DNA of 64,000 nucleotides from Glandiceps talaboti (taxonomy: Eukaryota; Hemichordata; Enteropneusta; Spengelidae): the NCBI RefSeq assembly GCF_964340395.1, contig NC_135554.1, positions 11,471,751 through 11,535,750 on the forward strand, written 5' to 3'. The position numbers and the translations under genes are program-made. The notes under the pieces were generated by a model. That model made no database searches, was not told where the DNA came from, and worked only from the letters and a program-made list of their open reading frames with translations. Of this stretch, positions 24,666 through 38,610 are shown piece after piece. Every line of letters begins with the position of its first letter. Positions within the stretch are counted from its first letter, which is position 1.

Positions 24666-27600
24666 TAGCAGACATGCTATCTTGTTGCTGATCAGTAGGA
24701 AAGTAGACATTTGAATATCTATTTAAAAATTCCTGTTTTGTGTGCATATGAAGTGCGCATGTATATGTTATTGTTAGTCAGGAATAGAAATATTTAACCA
24801 TTGTGTATAAAGTGTGAAATGCCAAAGCAATCCCGTTTTTGCTGTAAATGCCGTTTCGACATTAAAACCCCGAATCAAATCCAAATACTATTTCTCAAAG
24901 TTTTAGCAATGTCACCAGTTTTCAAAAGATATTCTGTTACAAATAAACAGACAGAGAAAAAAACAGATGAGAAACATATCCTCCGCCAGGTTCTCGGTTT
25001 TGCAAAGATATTGAAATGGATTATCAAATTTTAATATGTTCTTTTTGAAAAGATTAAATGTTGAATGTTTGCCAAATCCGAAATGTCATTAAAACTTTAC
25101 GCTACATTGCTCACGATGATACGAGTAGTTGCTACAGTAATGTGTGTGTGTGTGTGCGCGCGCGCGCGTATGCGTGTGTGTCAATAGAGGGCACTGTGCA
25201 GATGTTCCTAGAAGTTCAACATCATTATATATGGTTACTTTCGTAGATTGCTCAATTTTTCGACAGCTTTTGAACAAAGAAGAGAATTTTGATTACCCGC
25301 ACACAATTTTGAAATGCGATTTGTTTGACGACAGAAGTCTTCGCCATTCTTTCAATAAAAACAATGTTTTGTTATATTTTGTGATATGAAATAAAGTAAA
25401 CTGTCGAAATGTAAGTTACCAATATTGTACAACAAGGTTATGTTGACAAATATGATGATGAATGTGAAAGTATCTAAACTGTACATTCAGGGCGTTTTGG
25501 GTGTTGCTGTAAAAAGGCTAGTGATTAACGATGGATAAAACTGAATGGCTATGACTGATGTGATAATGCCATTGGCTGCGGTGAGATAAGACTTTTTTGG
25601 TCCTATGGTATGACTACTTGCTATTGGCATAAGTCCAACTAGTGAAAGTGCTGCAGAACTGAGATAACGCCAACAGCTAATTCGAACTTGAAACACCTAA
25701 TTGGACAAATAACGCCATGCTATCCGTAATATTTGGAGCTTTATTATATACATTTTGCTGAGGATGTTTGTACCTTTACATCCATAACAGTAGTTCATTT
25801 GCAACTCCTGCTGCAAGTCATTTCAAAGACCGAAAAACCAACCTACGGAAACGTTCTCTTTAATTTGCAAGAGGCTCTATATTTGATATTTACCATGAAA
25901 TCCAGCTGTATATTTAATATAATACATGTATGGTGCTTTCACTATCCCTCATACCATCTGCTAGTTTGTAACACTGGTGTACTTGAATTTTTCAAAATTT
26001 GAACCATAAAAAGTATGTTGAACATTGTGTCTTTAAAAAAATATCAGTTTCCCCCCATACTGACTTACGTTGTCGCCTGCACACATAAAACTAAAGGTAC
26101 TACTACTGTAGAGTTTCAATTAGGCAGCACGATGTTCTTTACGTCACGCTCACGCGATATTTTCTGTTACAATGTACATAAAACAAATTATAGTCACTGG
26201 TAGTGCTCAAGCATATAAATATGCTATATTTTATTTCTTTGTGAAAACAAATCAACATCACTGTCGGATGGAACAAGGACGTCGACATTTCAACACAAAA
26301 CGTGGATTTAGGTTCACAGTCAAAGTCTAAATGTAACATGTCATATGCGTGCGCGTTACGTGTCAGTGTCTGTATTTTGTTTAATTGTGTAATTTGTAAC
26401 AAAGACGCTGTCCGAGATGTTAAACACACCGCCCCGCCTAATTGAAACGCTATAGTCTTTCTGGTTTGGTAGTAACATAAGCCCAGAAGTAAACCGAGAT
26501 ATATTCAAGATACCAGCAACTACTAATACCTACTGGTCATGGGTTAAAATAGCTCCAATGATGGTTTCAAGGACAAATCAACAGGAACTCAATCATATAG
26601 CATGATCATTGTTTGGAGATTGTGTAAAGTGAAACGATCTTTGTATTCGAAAACATAATTCTATCACTGCCATTACTTTCTACCACTACCACGATGATCC
26701 ATTCCCTAATAATGGCTGCATGTTGTTGTTATCTATGTTGGCTATTATGAAATGTGTCTAGTTGAACACGAAAAACACCCCTGAGGCTTGTTGAATATGA
26801 ATATGCAAATATTAGTGATAACTTGCCACCTAATTTGCATAAACATGGCACTATCAATCTCCATTCAAAGACCTCACCTGGTGTTGTTAACGTCAAAAAG
26901 TTAAGAGGTAATGATGGGCCAATAAATCATGTGGCCACAATTCAATATAAAGAATATGAGTTTCAATGGTCACAACAATGAAACGCTAAAATTTGTTGTT
27001 GACCAGATTGCGGCAAAGATGAGTAAACAAGCAAAATATATTGCAAGCCAATTTGCCAAGACAGTATCATGTGACTTTGCCTGTAAAAGAATAAATATTT
27101 ATGCAACAGACCTGGGCATGCGTACAGTTCAATCATTCATAAAATGTGTGGTTAAACACAACAGCTGTTTTAATGAAACACCAATGAATATTGACTTCCC
27201 GCATTATAGTTCCCTTGCAGCATGAATCTAAATACAACTCAGTAAAGCTAATATCACCTTCTTAATATTTGTAGTATAATCGTATATGAAGACTTAATTG
27301 TAGACCAAAGACTTGCCTTTGAAGCAAATATATATATACAGTTTTTTATCCGAGGCAAAACAGAGGACAAAATAACTGACGTTTGCCCTACAAAACGTCT
27401 TGTTAACTCCATTAAAATAGCTAGGACTGGTAGTATGAATAGCAGTTAGATATGTCGCCAAGCTGGTCGCTCACGTAAACATAAAATAGCAATGTCAAAT
27501 TACACAATTTATAGCACAACGCCAACTCATTTATTTTTGGTAACATGTTAACACGCACATACCATTGTAATAATAAAGCGTTCCTACCCAATTCTGTTTC

Positions 27601-28498
27601 TTATTATTTATTTGAACAATCGCCAATGTTTTGGAACCAGTATATTTAATAGATACTAACGGCATATATGTTTTGTAACCATTTTCACGGCATATATCAA
27701 TGCATCATTAAATACCTTCAAAACCCATTAACAGATTACTTGTGCTCACATGTACACAACTTTTGTCAGGCAAGGGGTCAAATGACCAAATGACCTTATG
27801 GCCATTTGGCACATGTTTTACTGTAACACCTGGCCTGCATGTGATATGTGGACTGGTTAAAACCTTTCAAAATATTTGGCATTAAGACACAGTGTTCCGA
27901 CAAGAGGTTGGTGCTACGTTTGTAAATATCACCTGACCCAAAAAGTATAAAAAGAAGAAATATAAATATACCTAATTGTCATTTACTTTAGGATTGTAGT
28001 ATAGTGCATAAAAGTGTTTTCCTGGATCAAAGTTTAACACGTGACTTGGGCAGATTAACAATCTAATTATTGGTTCCCTAATGAGACCCGATATAGGTCA
28101 ACCAATGTCAATACCGTGCCCATGTCACAGTGTAAAGTCATTGTATAAATAGTTAAGCATGCGTCAAATCGTAATACAATTATCTATATCATTAGGATGG
28201 TTCATGTCAAGGTACTATGAGAGACATATCAAGGGTGAAGGCTTTTAGATAGTCTTGCCTACTGCACACTGGCACAATTTCGAATATTTGTTGTGTAAAT
28301 TACAATCTCTTTATACGACGCCTCGAACATAAATCTTGAAATAGGAATAAATGTGATAGAACCATTGGAAAGTGTTTAGTATTCCTTTGTATTTCTCTGG
28401 GCTATTTGATGAATTTTTTTTTGTACTGGAAAGCAAGAATGATTTTTTTACCTTCTGCAACTGGAAAGCAAGAATGATTTTTTTTTACCTTCTGCAAG

Positions 28499-28502
<4 letters not shown>
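24666..28502. other. Gene-free stretch with R2 repeat
   Basis: Holds a (GT)n/(GC)n tract at 25141-25184 and dispersed repeat R2 copy 1 at 26247-26475. A 98-codon open frame at 26929-27225 (+) contains no motif or domain that I recognise. It could be a relic exon or chance. Confidence 0.45.
26247..26475. repeat. Dispersed repeat family R2, copy 1
   Basis: Begins AAATCAACATCACTGTCGGATG and ends CTATAGTCTTTCTGGTTTGG then TAGTAA. The same ordered blocks occur at 43870-44105, including the AATGTAAC, ATGCG(T)GCG and TGTCAG...TTTTGTTT elements. Confidence 0.55.

Positions 28503-28585
<83 letters not shown>
28503..28585. repeat. (TA)n microsatellite, left of hammerhead insertion 1
   Basis: About 41 TA units directly abutting the unique segment 28586-28737. 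Confidence 0.97.
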
Positions 28586-28588
<3 letters not shown>

Positions 28589-28734
28589 GTCAGTGGTAAG
28601 ATTTGTCCGTAGTACAGTGCTCGATACGTCTGCACGCAGAGCGGAGTATATGTTGAGGGTAGAAGAAAATCAAGTCGGGTTTTTCGTCTCTACAAGCCTG
28701 TTTCGTGAGTAAATCACTCGTCAGGAGATGTTGA

Positions 28735-28737
<3 letters not shown>
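28586..28737 (-). mobile_element. Penelope/retrozyme-like insertion PH1 carrying a hammerhead ribozyme
   Basis: A unique ~150-bp segment embedded between two (TA)n tracts. Read on the - strand it starts with a hammerhead motif (28728-28687), then ~100 nt including CCGCTCTGC and CGAGCACTGT, and ends against the TA tract. The + strand insertion at 33387-33517 has the same order: hammerhead, then CGCTCTGC, then GAGCACTGT, then TA tract. No reading frame. Small hammerhead-bearing units of this sort are known from Penelope-like elements (pseudo-LTRs) and from retrozymes. Which of the two this is cannot be decided from one copy. Confidence 0.7.
28687..28728 (-). ncRNA. Type I hammerhead ribozyme motif HHR1
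   Basis: Read 5'->3' on the - strand. Stem I 5' arm TCTC (28728-28725) is followed by core CTGACGA (28724-28718, fitting CUGANGA). Stem II is GTGA/TCAC with loop TTTAC. Core GAAA follows (28704-28701). Stem III is ACA/TGT with loop GGCT, and H17 = A (28691) gives a GUA cleavage site. Stem I 3' arm GAGA is at 28690-28687. All invariant core positions are present and all three stems pair. A 3-bp stem III is characteristic of Penelope-like element and retrozyme hammerheads. Confidence 0.8.

Positions 28738-28738
<1 letters not shown>

Positions 28739-28803
<65 letters not shown>
28739..28803. repeat. (TA)n microsatellite, right of hammerhead insertion 1
   Basis: About 31 TA units immediately to the right of PH1. 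Confidence 0.97.
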
Positions 28804-28810
<7 letters not shown>

Positions 28811-29238
28811 GTGTGTCAAACGAAATGTAGTACTCACATTCTGATGGTGTCAGTTTGTGATGTTGTAATATGAAGATATCTGAATATGGACATAGCCTTT
28901 TTTATGTGAATGTTTCCATTCGATTTGTACGCTGTAGACCGGGAACACCATGTCTTGCTTAGGTTATTTTAGCATTTGAATAAATAATGATGTGTGGTAA
29001 ATTGGGAAATATCTTAAGAATACACACCACATTTCACAGAACTTGGTATATATATTGCTTAAGACAAAGCGCATGTATCCCTTAATAATTTAAACCTTGT
29101 CAGTGTCACCTTTAGCTTTATGCATAATTGGTAATATTCAGTGTGTTTAGAACACTAGTATCAAATTTGGTACATTCTTATTACTTTAATGGGTCATTGG
29201 AATAATTAAAAAAAACCATATAATTTGATTATGCAAAA
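28804..29238. other. Gene-free spacer
   Basis: AT-rich, nothing recognised. Confidence 0.5.
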
Positions 29239-30130
29239 TTTTGGGAATTGGCAGTGGCAAGGCAATAGTGTTCACGTTGTATTGCGTTCCCCTTGAGGAC
29301 ATCATGGAAAAACACTCGCTCAGTTTCATGATGTATGCTGACAACACGGAAGTATATCTAACCTGTAAAAGAGCTGAATACTCTAAATTACAGATCGAGG
29401 CCTGTGTAGATGAGATTCGTGAATGGATGGTCTTGAATAAACTAGTCCTGAATGACAGTAAAACAGAACTGGTTCATTTGCATTCAAATTTCAGACCTCA
29501 CAAACAATTATTGGAACTCCGCGTTGGGTCGGATCAAATTGAACCATCTGCCGTTGTGAGGAATCTTCGGTTTTATTTTGACAGTGTTGTTTTATCACAT
29601 AGTCAAGTTTCACAAGTCTGCAAGTCAGCTTCGTTTGTTTTAAGTCGCATTGGTCGCATCCGTAATGTTTTAGATCGCACAACTACTGAAAGACTGATTC
29701 ATGCTTTCTTAACATCACGTCTTGACTATTGTAATACCTGTATATCCATCTCCCTGACTATCTTATTAACCGCTTACAACGTGTACAGAACTCTGCCGCC
29801 CGTTTTGTCACTCGCGCTCGGAAATACGAACACATAACGCCTGTCCTCCGAGATTTACACTGGCTCCCTGTCGTCCACCGAATTGAGTTTAAGGTTCTTA
29901 TGCTCACATATAAATGTCTTCATGGTCAAGCACCGACATCAAGCATATTCCTCTAGCATGGCTCAATGAAAGTATTTTATTCATGCTTGAAACAATGTGT
30001 CAGTTTTATTAAACCGTTTTTATAGTTCATTTTATTTTTTCTCGAATCATTTAATGCATTTTTTTTCATCATGTGAAGCGCATTGAGATTTTTATGCAAC
30101 TATGTAATGCGCTGTGTAAGAAATAAATAT
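29239..30130 (+). pseudogene. 5'-truncated, dead non-LTR retrotransposon (CR1/L2-like) fragment
   Basis: The first ~165 codons read as the C-terminal half of a non-LTR reverse transcriptase: an SFMMYAD-type catalytic box at about 29319-29345, ARDM-like REWMVLNKLVLNDSKTEL after it, then LTSRLDYCN. The second catalytic aspartate is replaced (YADN), so it is inactive. Near 29735 the frame shifts by one base. The downstream frame continues the typical tail (LQRVQNSAARFVTR, LRDLHWLPV, YKCLHGQAP) to a stop at 29954. The 3' end has the GCGCATT...AATGCGC hairpin typical of CR1/L2 tails, and the element ends near 30130. The 5' part is missing, as is usual for LINE insertions. Confidence 0.88.
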
Positions 30131-30771
30131 AAGGAACCTCTGGATAACGTGGGCTCGGGTGTGAAAAATCTGCAATATTTTAAGAAATGGCATAGAACTC
30201 ACTGCTTATTTGTCAAATTCATCAAGACAATATGTAAATTAGTAGTACTATTTCTAACCTGATTACGTTTACACAGCTGTGACCTACACTATACTATTAT
30301 TATAATCGTACCATTTGTCATAAGCAATCTGATCTGTCACTTTGATAGAACATATAGCATACATGTGTCCTATTTCTGAACATTTCTCTCCAATGTGTTG
30401 TCACTTTTTTTTTCTATTCCAACAGTTTTTTAGACACCTGAGTAAACATATTACATAAAAAAAACTTCTCTTCGAAAGTTTTGTTCATGTTTAGCCATAA
30501 TTATAGACGCTACAGTCACTATATTCTCCTTGAGTGGCGGAAATACATTCGCCAACAAGAGCATAAATCATAGATTCTGTTCAAATTTAGATATCTTCAC
30601 TTATCAAAGTGTGATGACTAATCGTTTAGTTCTGACAGAAGAAGGGCAATTCTCCCAAACACCTGTTTTCCTGTTGTTCATTATATAGAACATTGACCTT
30701 ACACTTTAACATTCTATTTATACTTTTTGTATTCGTAGGATGTGTAACACCATATGAATTATTACTATGTA
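30131..30771. other. Gene-free spacer
   Basis: Nothing recognised. Confidence 0.5.
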
Positions 30772-31016
30772 TTATATTATATTATATTATATTATATTAT
30801 ATTATATTATATTATATTATATTATATTATATTACATTACATCATATCATATCATATCATATCATATCATATCATATCATATCATATTATATTATATTAT
30901 ATTATATTATATTATATTATATTATATCATATCATATTTTATTATATCATATTATATTATATTATATTATATTATATTATATTATATTATATTATATTAT
31001 ATTATATTGCATTATG
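30772..31016. repeat. Pentanucleotide satellite (TTATA)n with (TCATA)n core
   Basis: About 245 bp of five-base units: TATAT/TATTA outer arrays and a central TCATA block. All frames reading YYIILYYI are artefacts. Confidence 0.96.
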
Positions 31017-32531
31017 TTATGTATATTATGTAGTATTGGGTTGTTGGGTTGTATAGTTTTGGCTTGTATCGGATTATATCAGACTGTACGGTATTAAAAT
31101 TTATTATATCATAACTGTCTACATCATATTGTGTTATATTATAATATAATATATCAGTTTTATGTAACATTGATTTAAATCTCAGCTCATTATATTACAT
31201 TATGATATATGATATCATATTAGTATTTTTCATTACTTGATTATTTGATTATTCACTAAATTTTACACACAACAGAAGTTTCCTTGGCATCTGAATCACA
31301 GAAAAGTCATTATCAACGACTTGATATCACTAATATGGATTTAAGATGACAATGACGTGAAAGTGATCGATATTGGTCAAAGTGTCAATTCGCCTATACA
31401 ATACTGATTAATGTCAGACAACTATATCAAGTGGTAAATTTGCAATTCTCTATCATATCTAATAATTGTCCCAACACATACTCAAATTTCCATTGATATT
31501 GTTATGTATCTACATATTCAATAATTATGTAATTATCATGAAATGTCATCCCTTTCGAAAATATTTGTGAAAAACATTCAGTAGCTTTAAAGTATTTGAC
31601 GTAAAGCAGTACTGACTGTAATATATGCGGTATAATGTATCAACTCAGTTAATTATTTCTCGTTCGATTCTGCCTTTTTAATATTTAATAAAACATGGTA
31701 CTGGTGAAATTAATATTGCAACTAATTACATTTACGTTATGACAATGATTTATTTATATTAACAGCGGTATAGCTGTCAGAAAACAATAAAGCGTTACAT
31801 GTACTAGATTCGTGTTTATAGTTCACTATATTTGTATGTTTTCGTTACACATGTAGCACATCAAATATCGGTTACTGTGACCCCTTTTTAGATTACTATA
31901 TATGCCAATTTTGTTGGTCATTAACAATGACAGGAGAACCCAATACAAATGCCAAATTGCTACGAACGTTATCACTGGCTTTTTACTAACTCATTGCGTC
32001 GATATGGTATTTTTTTGTTTACTATGTTATCAATTGACAGATGACATCTATGTGTGTGTCCTATTTTTTGTAAAAGAAAACAAAACAGCGTACTTTAAAA
32101 AAGATGGTACAGTAATCAGTGAATTCGTTTGATGACCACTATGTGAAAGGTGCCCATCTGCTTGTTAAGTGATACCACGTGCATTATACTGAGGACAAAG
32201 CATACTCTATTCGATAAATCCGCAGTATGTAATTATAAAGTCACCGATGCTAATTTCGTGTAAGTCCTCATATTGTCTACTATCGCGCTGTCACCATCGG
32301 GGCACCCTTTTTTCTGTACATATTTATTCCGAGGTCAAGGTTAGCAATATGCTTGGCTGCACTATCCTGTAAAGAAAATAACTTGATTAAAGAGGACAGT
32401 TCAAATTTAATTATCTAAGGGTTTTTTTAGTAGTGGAAAACCCTAAAGACTTCGGCAATAAAAACAAAGCTGGTAGACAATAATGTAGGGGATAATAAGT
32501 CACTGTACTTCTTGATGTGATATGTTGTCGC
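31017..32531. other. Gene-free stretch
   Basis: AT-rich, with degraded TATTA-like residues of the neighbouring satellite up to about 31230. No gene recognised. Confidence 0.5.
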
Positions 32532-32684
32532 TATGTATGTATGTATGTATGTATGTATGTATGTATGTATGTATGTATGTATGTATGTATGTATGCATGC
32601 ATGTGTGTATGTATGTATGTATGTATGTATGTATGTATGTATGTATGTATGTATGTATGTATGTATGTATGTACGTATGTATGC

Positions 32685-32715
<31 letters not shown>

Positions 32716-32718
32716 TGT
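32532..32718. repeat. (TATG)n microsatellite with (GT)n end
   Basis: About 150 bp of GTAT units interrupted by GCATGCATGTGTG, followed by about 12 GT units. Confidence 0.97.
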
Positions 32719-33365
32719 CCACACACTTAACTTTGAGTTGAGGAGTAAAACCTGAACCAATAGATTGGTCAAGAAGAAACAGCAAATGGGGAAGTATTTA
32801 CAGCAACATTTAATGGCATTGTTCCTTATTCGTCGAGTTGGTTATGAATTAAAAGGGGACAGCGGTATCTTGTCTAACGACCCCCTTCTCAATATCCCAT
32901 CTGGTGCGGTCACGGGATGTCGCTTGCTTTGTTAATATTTCAAATAGTGGTGTACCTGTTTTATACGATTCGTTGTCATGGTAATAATTAGCTATTACAT
33001 GAAAAACTACAAAAATGAAAAAAAATTAATGTCACTAACAACAATAGTATAAGTAAGAATATTTGGAGTCAAAAATCATTGAAGGTTTCTTAGCGAATTA
33101 TGCAAAGTGCAACATTAAAAGATATCGCCTATGCAATCTCAAACTGCGAGCATTGTCTATGGTTTATTATTATACTAAAATGCAAATAAATAACAACAGA
33201 AAATGTTTTGATCACGTAATGAATATATAATTACCATGAATTAGCATTTATGATTAAGATGTAATCATTAATGACAATGACATCTGATTAGTGTTTAGGT
33301 GTTGGAAAGGTCAACGTTGGATATGACTGTAAATATGCTCGGTGGAAAAGGTTTTTTGTATCCCA
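32719..33365. other. Gene-free spacer
   Basis: Nothing recognised. Confidence 0.5.
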
Positions 33366-33386
33366 TATATATATATATATATATAT

Positions 33387-33517
33387 TGTTGTCTGATGAT
33401 CGCGCCATGCGTGAAACTCCGAGTTACAACCAAGAAAGAGTTCCAGTACTACCAAAACTATTACGCTCTGCCACTGCGGTATAGAGCACTGTCTTAGCAG
33501 ATTGATACTCACCGAGT
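33387..33517 (+). mobile_element. Penelope/retrozyme-like insertion PH2 carrying a hammerhead ribozyme
   Basis: A ~130-bp unique segment between a short (TA)n tract (33366-33386) and a long AT/TA palindromic tract (33518-33600). It has the same order as PH1: hammerhead (33388-33430), an A-rich linker, CGCTCTGC, GAGCACTGT, then the TA tract. Its last 48 bases (33469-33516) are identical to 49731-49778. No coding capacity. Confidence 0.7.
33388..33430 (+). ncRNA. Type I hammerhead ribozyme motif HHR2
   Basis: Stem I 5' arm GTTGT (33388-33392), core CTGATGA (33393-33399), stem II CGC/GCG with loop GCCAT (33401-33411). GAAA follows at 33413-33416, then stem III ACT/AGT with loop CCG (33416-33424). 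H17 = T (33425), so the cleavage triplet is GUU. Stem I 3' arm ACAAC (33426-33430) pairs perfectly. Weak points are a U-U opposition at the base of stem II (33400/33412), where a G-C pair is usual, and a non-optimal GUU site. It may therefore be slow or decayed. All three stems differ in sequence from HHR1 but still pair. Confidence 0.75.
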
Positions 33518-33547
33518 TATATATATATATTTCTATATATATGTATA

Positions 33548-33600
<53 letters not shown>
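33518..33600. repeat. AT/TA tract, self-complementary
   Basis: TA units interrupted by TTTCTA and closed by TATTAGAAATA. ATTTCTAATA near 33547 and TATTAGAAAT near 33595 form inverted ends around about 45 bp of TA. Confidence 0.85.
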
Positions 33601-33603
<3 letters not shown>

Positions 33604-33726
33604 TAGACACAAGAGTGCTTATAGCTTTACATATATAATCTCCAAATTTTCACAAACATACTACACAAACACACACGACCATATACATGTAGATAGCTGG
33701 ATAGATATATAGATTGATAGATAGAC

Positions 33727-33744
33727 ATGTAGACAGACAGACAG

Positions 33745-33791
<47 letters not shown>

Positions 33792-33801
33792 GGTAGACAG
33801 G

Positions 33802-33897
<96 letters not shown>

Positions 33898-33898
33898 C
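33727..33898. repeat. (ACAG)n then (ATAG)n microsatellite
   Basis: About 75 bp of ACAG units followed by about 90 bp of ATAG units. Frames here are repeat artefacts. Confidence 0.96.
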
Positions 33899-34202
33899 AG
33901 AGAGGGGCGAGTTAGATAGATATAGATACACACAGATATGACATTTTCATTTTTACTGAGTATATCTATCAATCTTTTGCATTTATTCTTATGATGAAAT
34001 CTTAAAATACATACTGATTTATCGAATCCACGATTTATGCTTTTATTGCGATGGAAATATCTGTGTTTGCATTTACATTATAACTAATGCACAGGTGTAT
34101 AAGTAATTGGTTTATTTGTGAATTCTTTGAATTATTCATCAACTTTCTCTTCACCTGCTTTGGTTAATGAATGATGATATGGCCTATATATGTCACATAG
34201 TG

Positions 34203-34500
34203 CATTTATTTATTTATTTATTTTATTTATTAACCATCCATTAGGCATTGTCCAATAACACGAGAAATTCTAAGGTCATAAAGTGTTAGTGCAGGAGGAA
34301 ACCGGTGTACCCGGGGGAATTCGGGGACCTGCGTTGTTCGGTAGAGTCAAACTGAACGACACTCTTCTTACTTACAGCGTGGTAAATTAATCAAACCCCG
34401 AATGTGTTCGAACCCCGACAGCAGTGGTAAGAAGCATGGAAGTATAATACTTCCATCCATGTAAGAAACAAGTGGTTTAACCACTCGGCCACCGACAACG
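34203..34500 (-). mobile_element. tRNA-Ser/Leu-derived SINE
   Basis: On the - strand the head resembles a class II tRNA. An A box TGGCCGAGTGGTTAA is at 34491-34477 and a B box GGTTCGAACAC at 34414-34404, 62 nt apart, which fits a tRNA with a long variable arm (Ser/Leu). A non-tRNA body follows that includes GGGTACACCGGTTTCCTCC, a block I associate with widespread metazoan SINE central domains. The element ends in an (AAAT)n tail, read as TTTATTTATT on the + strand at about 34204-34232. The acceptor stem is broken and there is no sensible anticodon arm, so it is not a functional tRNA gene. Confidence 0.75.
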
Positions 34501-36744
<2,244 letters not shown>

Positions 36745-36913
36745 AGAAAAGAGATGTGTTTGTAACTCTAGTCTCTGGAATTATTCATGTGTGGCTGGGT
36801 CATTGCTTGCATTATCCGTTTCTATGGAAATTTGTCTTCAAAGAATAAGACTTAGTACACATTGCAGACAGAAACATCATTGTTAATGTTCAACTTGCGA
36901 ACTTTATTCACCT

Positions 36914-36942
36914 CACACACACACACACACACACACAAACAT

Positions 36943-36979
<37 letters not shown>

Positions 36980-37023
36980 AACATACACACATACATACAT
37001 ACATACATACATACATACATACA
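36914..37023. repeat. (AC)n / (ACAT)n microsatellite
   Basis: Alternating blocks of AC and ACAT units. Confidence 0.95.
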
Positions 37024-38222
37024 CAATGAATTCTACGTACAGGTAGGTTAAACCAGGAAGTTTGATATCTACCAATGTTCTTAGATAATGATATTACCAA
37101 ACAAGGAGAACGAAGAATATCAGTCCAACCATCAACTATGTTAATTAAGTACAATGTTTACACTTTTCTTGTAGTTCTGATCAACAAGATTTAACTAATT
37201 GTCTGTTGAATGGGTTCAGACAAATAATATAAGTCGAATGATTCCTTGACCATTGTCAGCTAAAAAGCGGATATTTCAATGACGTCATCAAAGAAGACAG
37301 GATATTTAACTCTAGACTGGGACTGCTGTAGATGACTGTGTAAGTTTTGTACCAGTTAAATACGTGCCCTGAGAATAAATCTAACATGTTAGTTAAAGAC
37401 CAAAAAGTGACGACGTCACTTTATGACTACTTCCCGGGCATGAGTAACCCTTAAATACAGACCACCCGTAAGTCTTCAGTGACTCACGTTACAATACAAG
37501 GCTATTAAGAATACTCATCAACAGGTGTGGTTCATGTATGTATATATTACATATATGTATCATAATCCCCATTTAGTTTGATATTCCCTCCCAATATACC
37601 CAAAACATGCCTTAATTTGTTGAGATAATACTAAATTATTCTCATTAGTTAATTAAAAAATGACTACTGTAATAACGACATGACTAGGTTACGTAATTTC
37701 ATCATAACTTATGGAGCACGACAACGGTTTTTATATGCCCGCCAAAACCAGTCATTTCTAAATACGGGATAGTATAAAACACTGTATATAAATAGCCCAC
37801 TCAGTATGCAAATGTTTCAATGGTTATAATTTCCATACATTTAATAGTTTGTAGTAGGTCGTGTTCTGTGTATGACATGAAGACGCTTAATTCGCGATTT
37901 TGAAGTTGTTGGCGGGAACATTTATTGTGGCTTTTGTCGCTATAGTTCGTTTAATTTTTTAACGTTTTCATCTCCGTGGCCATGAGCATCTGATCATACG
38001 TTCATACGGGTCAACTTCCGCTGGTGAACAAACGAAGGCATCATCGCGTCACAAAGTTGGTGTTGGTACTGGATAGTACTATCATCCGGAACAAGGGCAG
38101 GCTGTATGGATGGCCGTGCAACAATTGACAACACGGCCATGCAAGTACCACTGCCAATATTTCTCCGAAGTACTGTCTACACATAACTATTTTTTTTAAA
38201 AACCAAACAACATCGCGTAATT
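37024..38222. other. Region upstream of K2P-C
   Basis: Presumed promoter and 5' UTR region of K2P-C. No TATA box or clear splice acceptor could be assigned. An imperfect repeat of GGCCGTGCAACAATTGACAA / CACGGCCATGCAA lies near 38110-38145. Confidence 0.3.
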
Positions 38223-38610
38223 ATGGATACCGAAACAAACTATAGAGGGAAACGTAATCGGCGTGGGTACTGTACCTGTATTCAAAGGTGCATATCCTCC
38301 GACAGTTTTCAAGGAAATGCGGTGCTCACTTTATTGGTCATTGGTTACATGTGCTTCGGAGCAGCAGTGTTTATGAAAATGGAAGATGCAGCACCTGCCG
38401 TCAACGAGACGAGTTTGATGTTAAACATTTCTAATGCCCTTTGGGAGACACGTAATTTAACTTTTGATATCTGGCATGAGAATGTACAAATCACGCTGAA
38501 AACATACCTTTTGTACAATCATTGCGATGACGTAAATTATGAGAATCCTATGAGACATTTTAATTTCATGACGGCTCTCTTCTTATGCATGACTGCAATA
38601 ACTACAATTG
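38223..38610 (+). CDS. K2P-C exon 1: two-pore-domain K+ channel, N-terminus, TM1, cap and pore 1
   Basis: First coding exon (388 nt, phase 1) of a 784-aa K2P channel. The basic, Cys-rich N-terminus has Cys17, Cys19 and Cys23. TM1 is at about residues 33-52. The cap segment has three sequons (NET 61, NIS 68, NLT 78) and Cys101, and pore helix 1 leads to TAITTIG at 124-130. The donor is ATTG|GTAAGT, at the same codon position as in K2P-A and K2P-B. It is more diverged than the A/B pair but clearly the same gene structure. Confidence 0.92.

Noticed and set aside
26929-27225. 98-codon open frame on +
   Set aside because: No recognisable domain, no splice or promoter context. Kept only as a remark, not as a gene.
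34404-34491. Functional tRNA-Ser/Leu gene on the - strand
   Set aside because: The A and B boxes are present, but the acceptor and anticodon arms do not pair properly and a SINE body with an AAAT tail follows.
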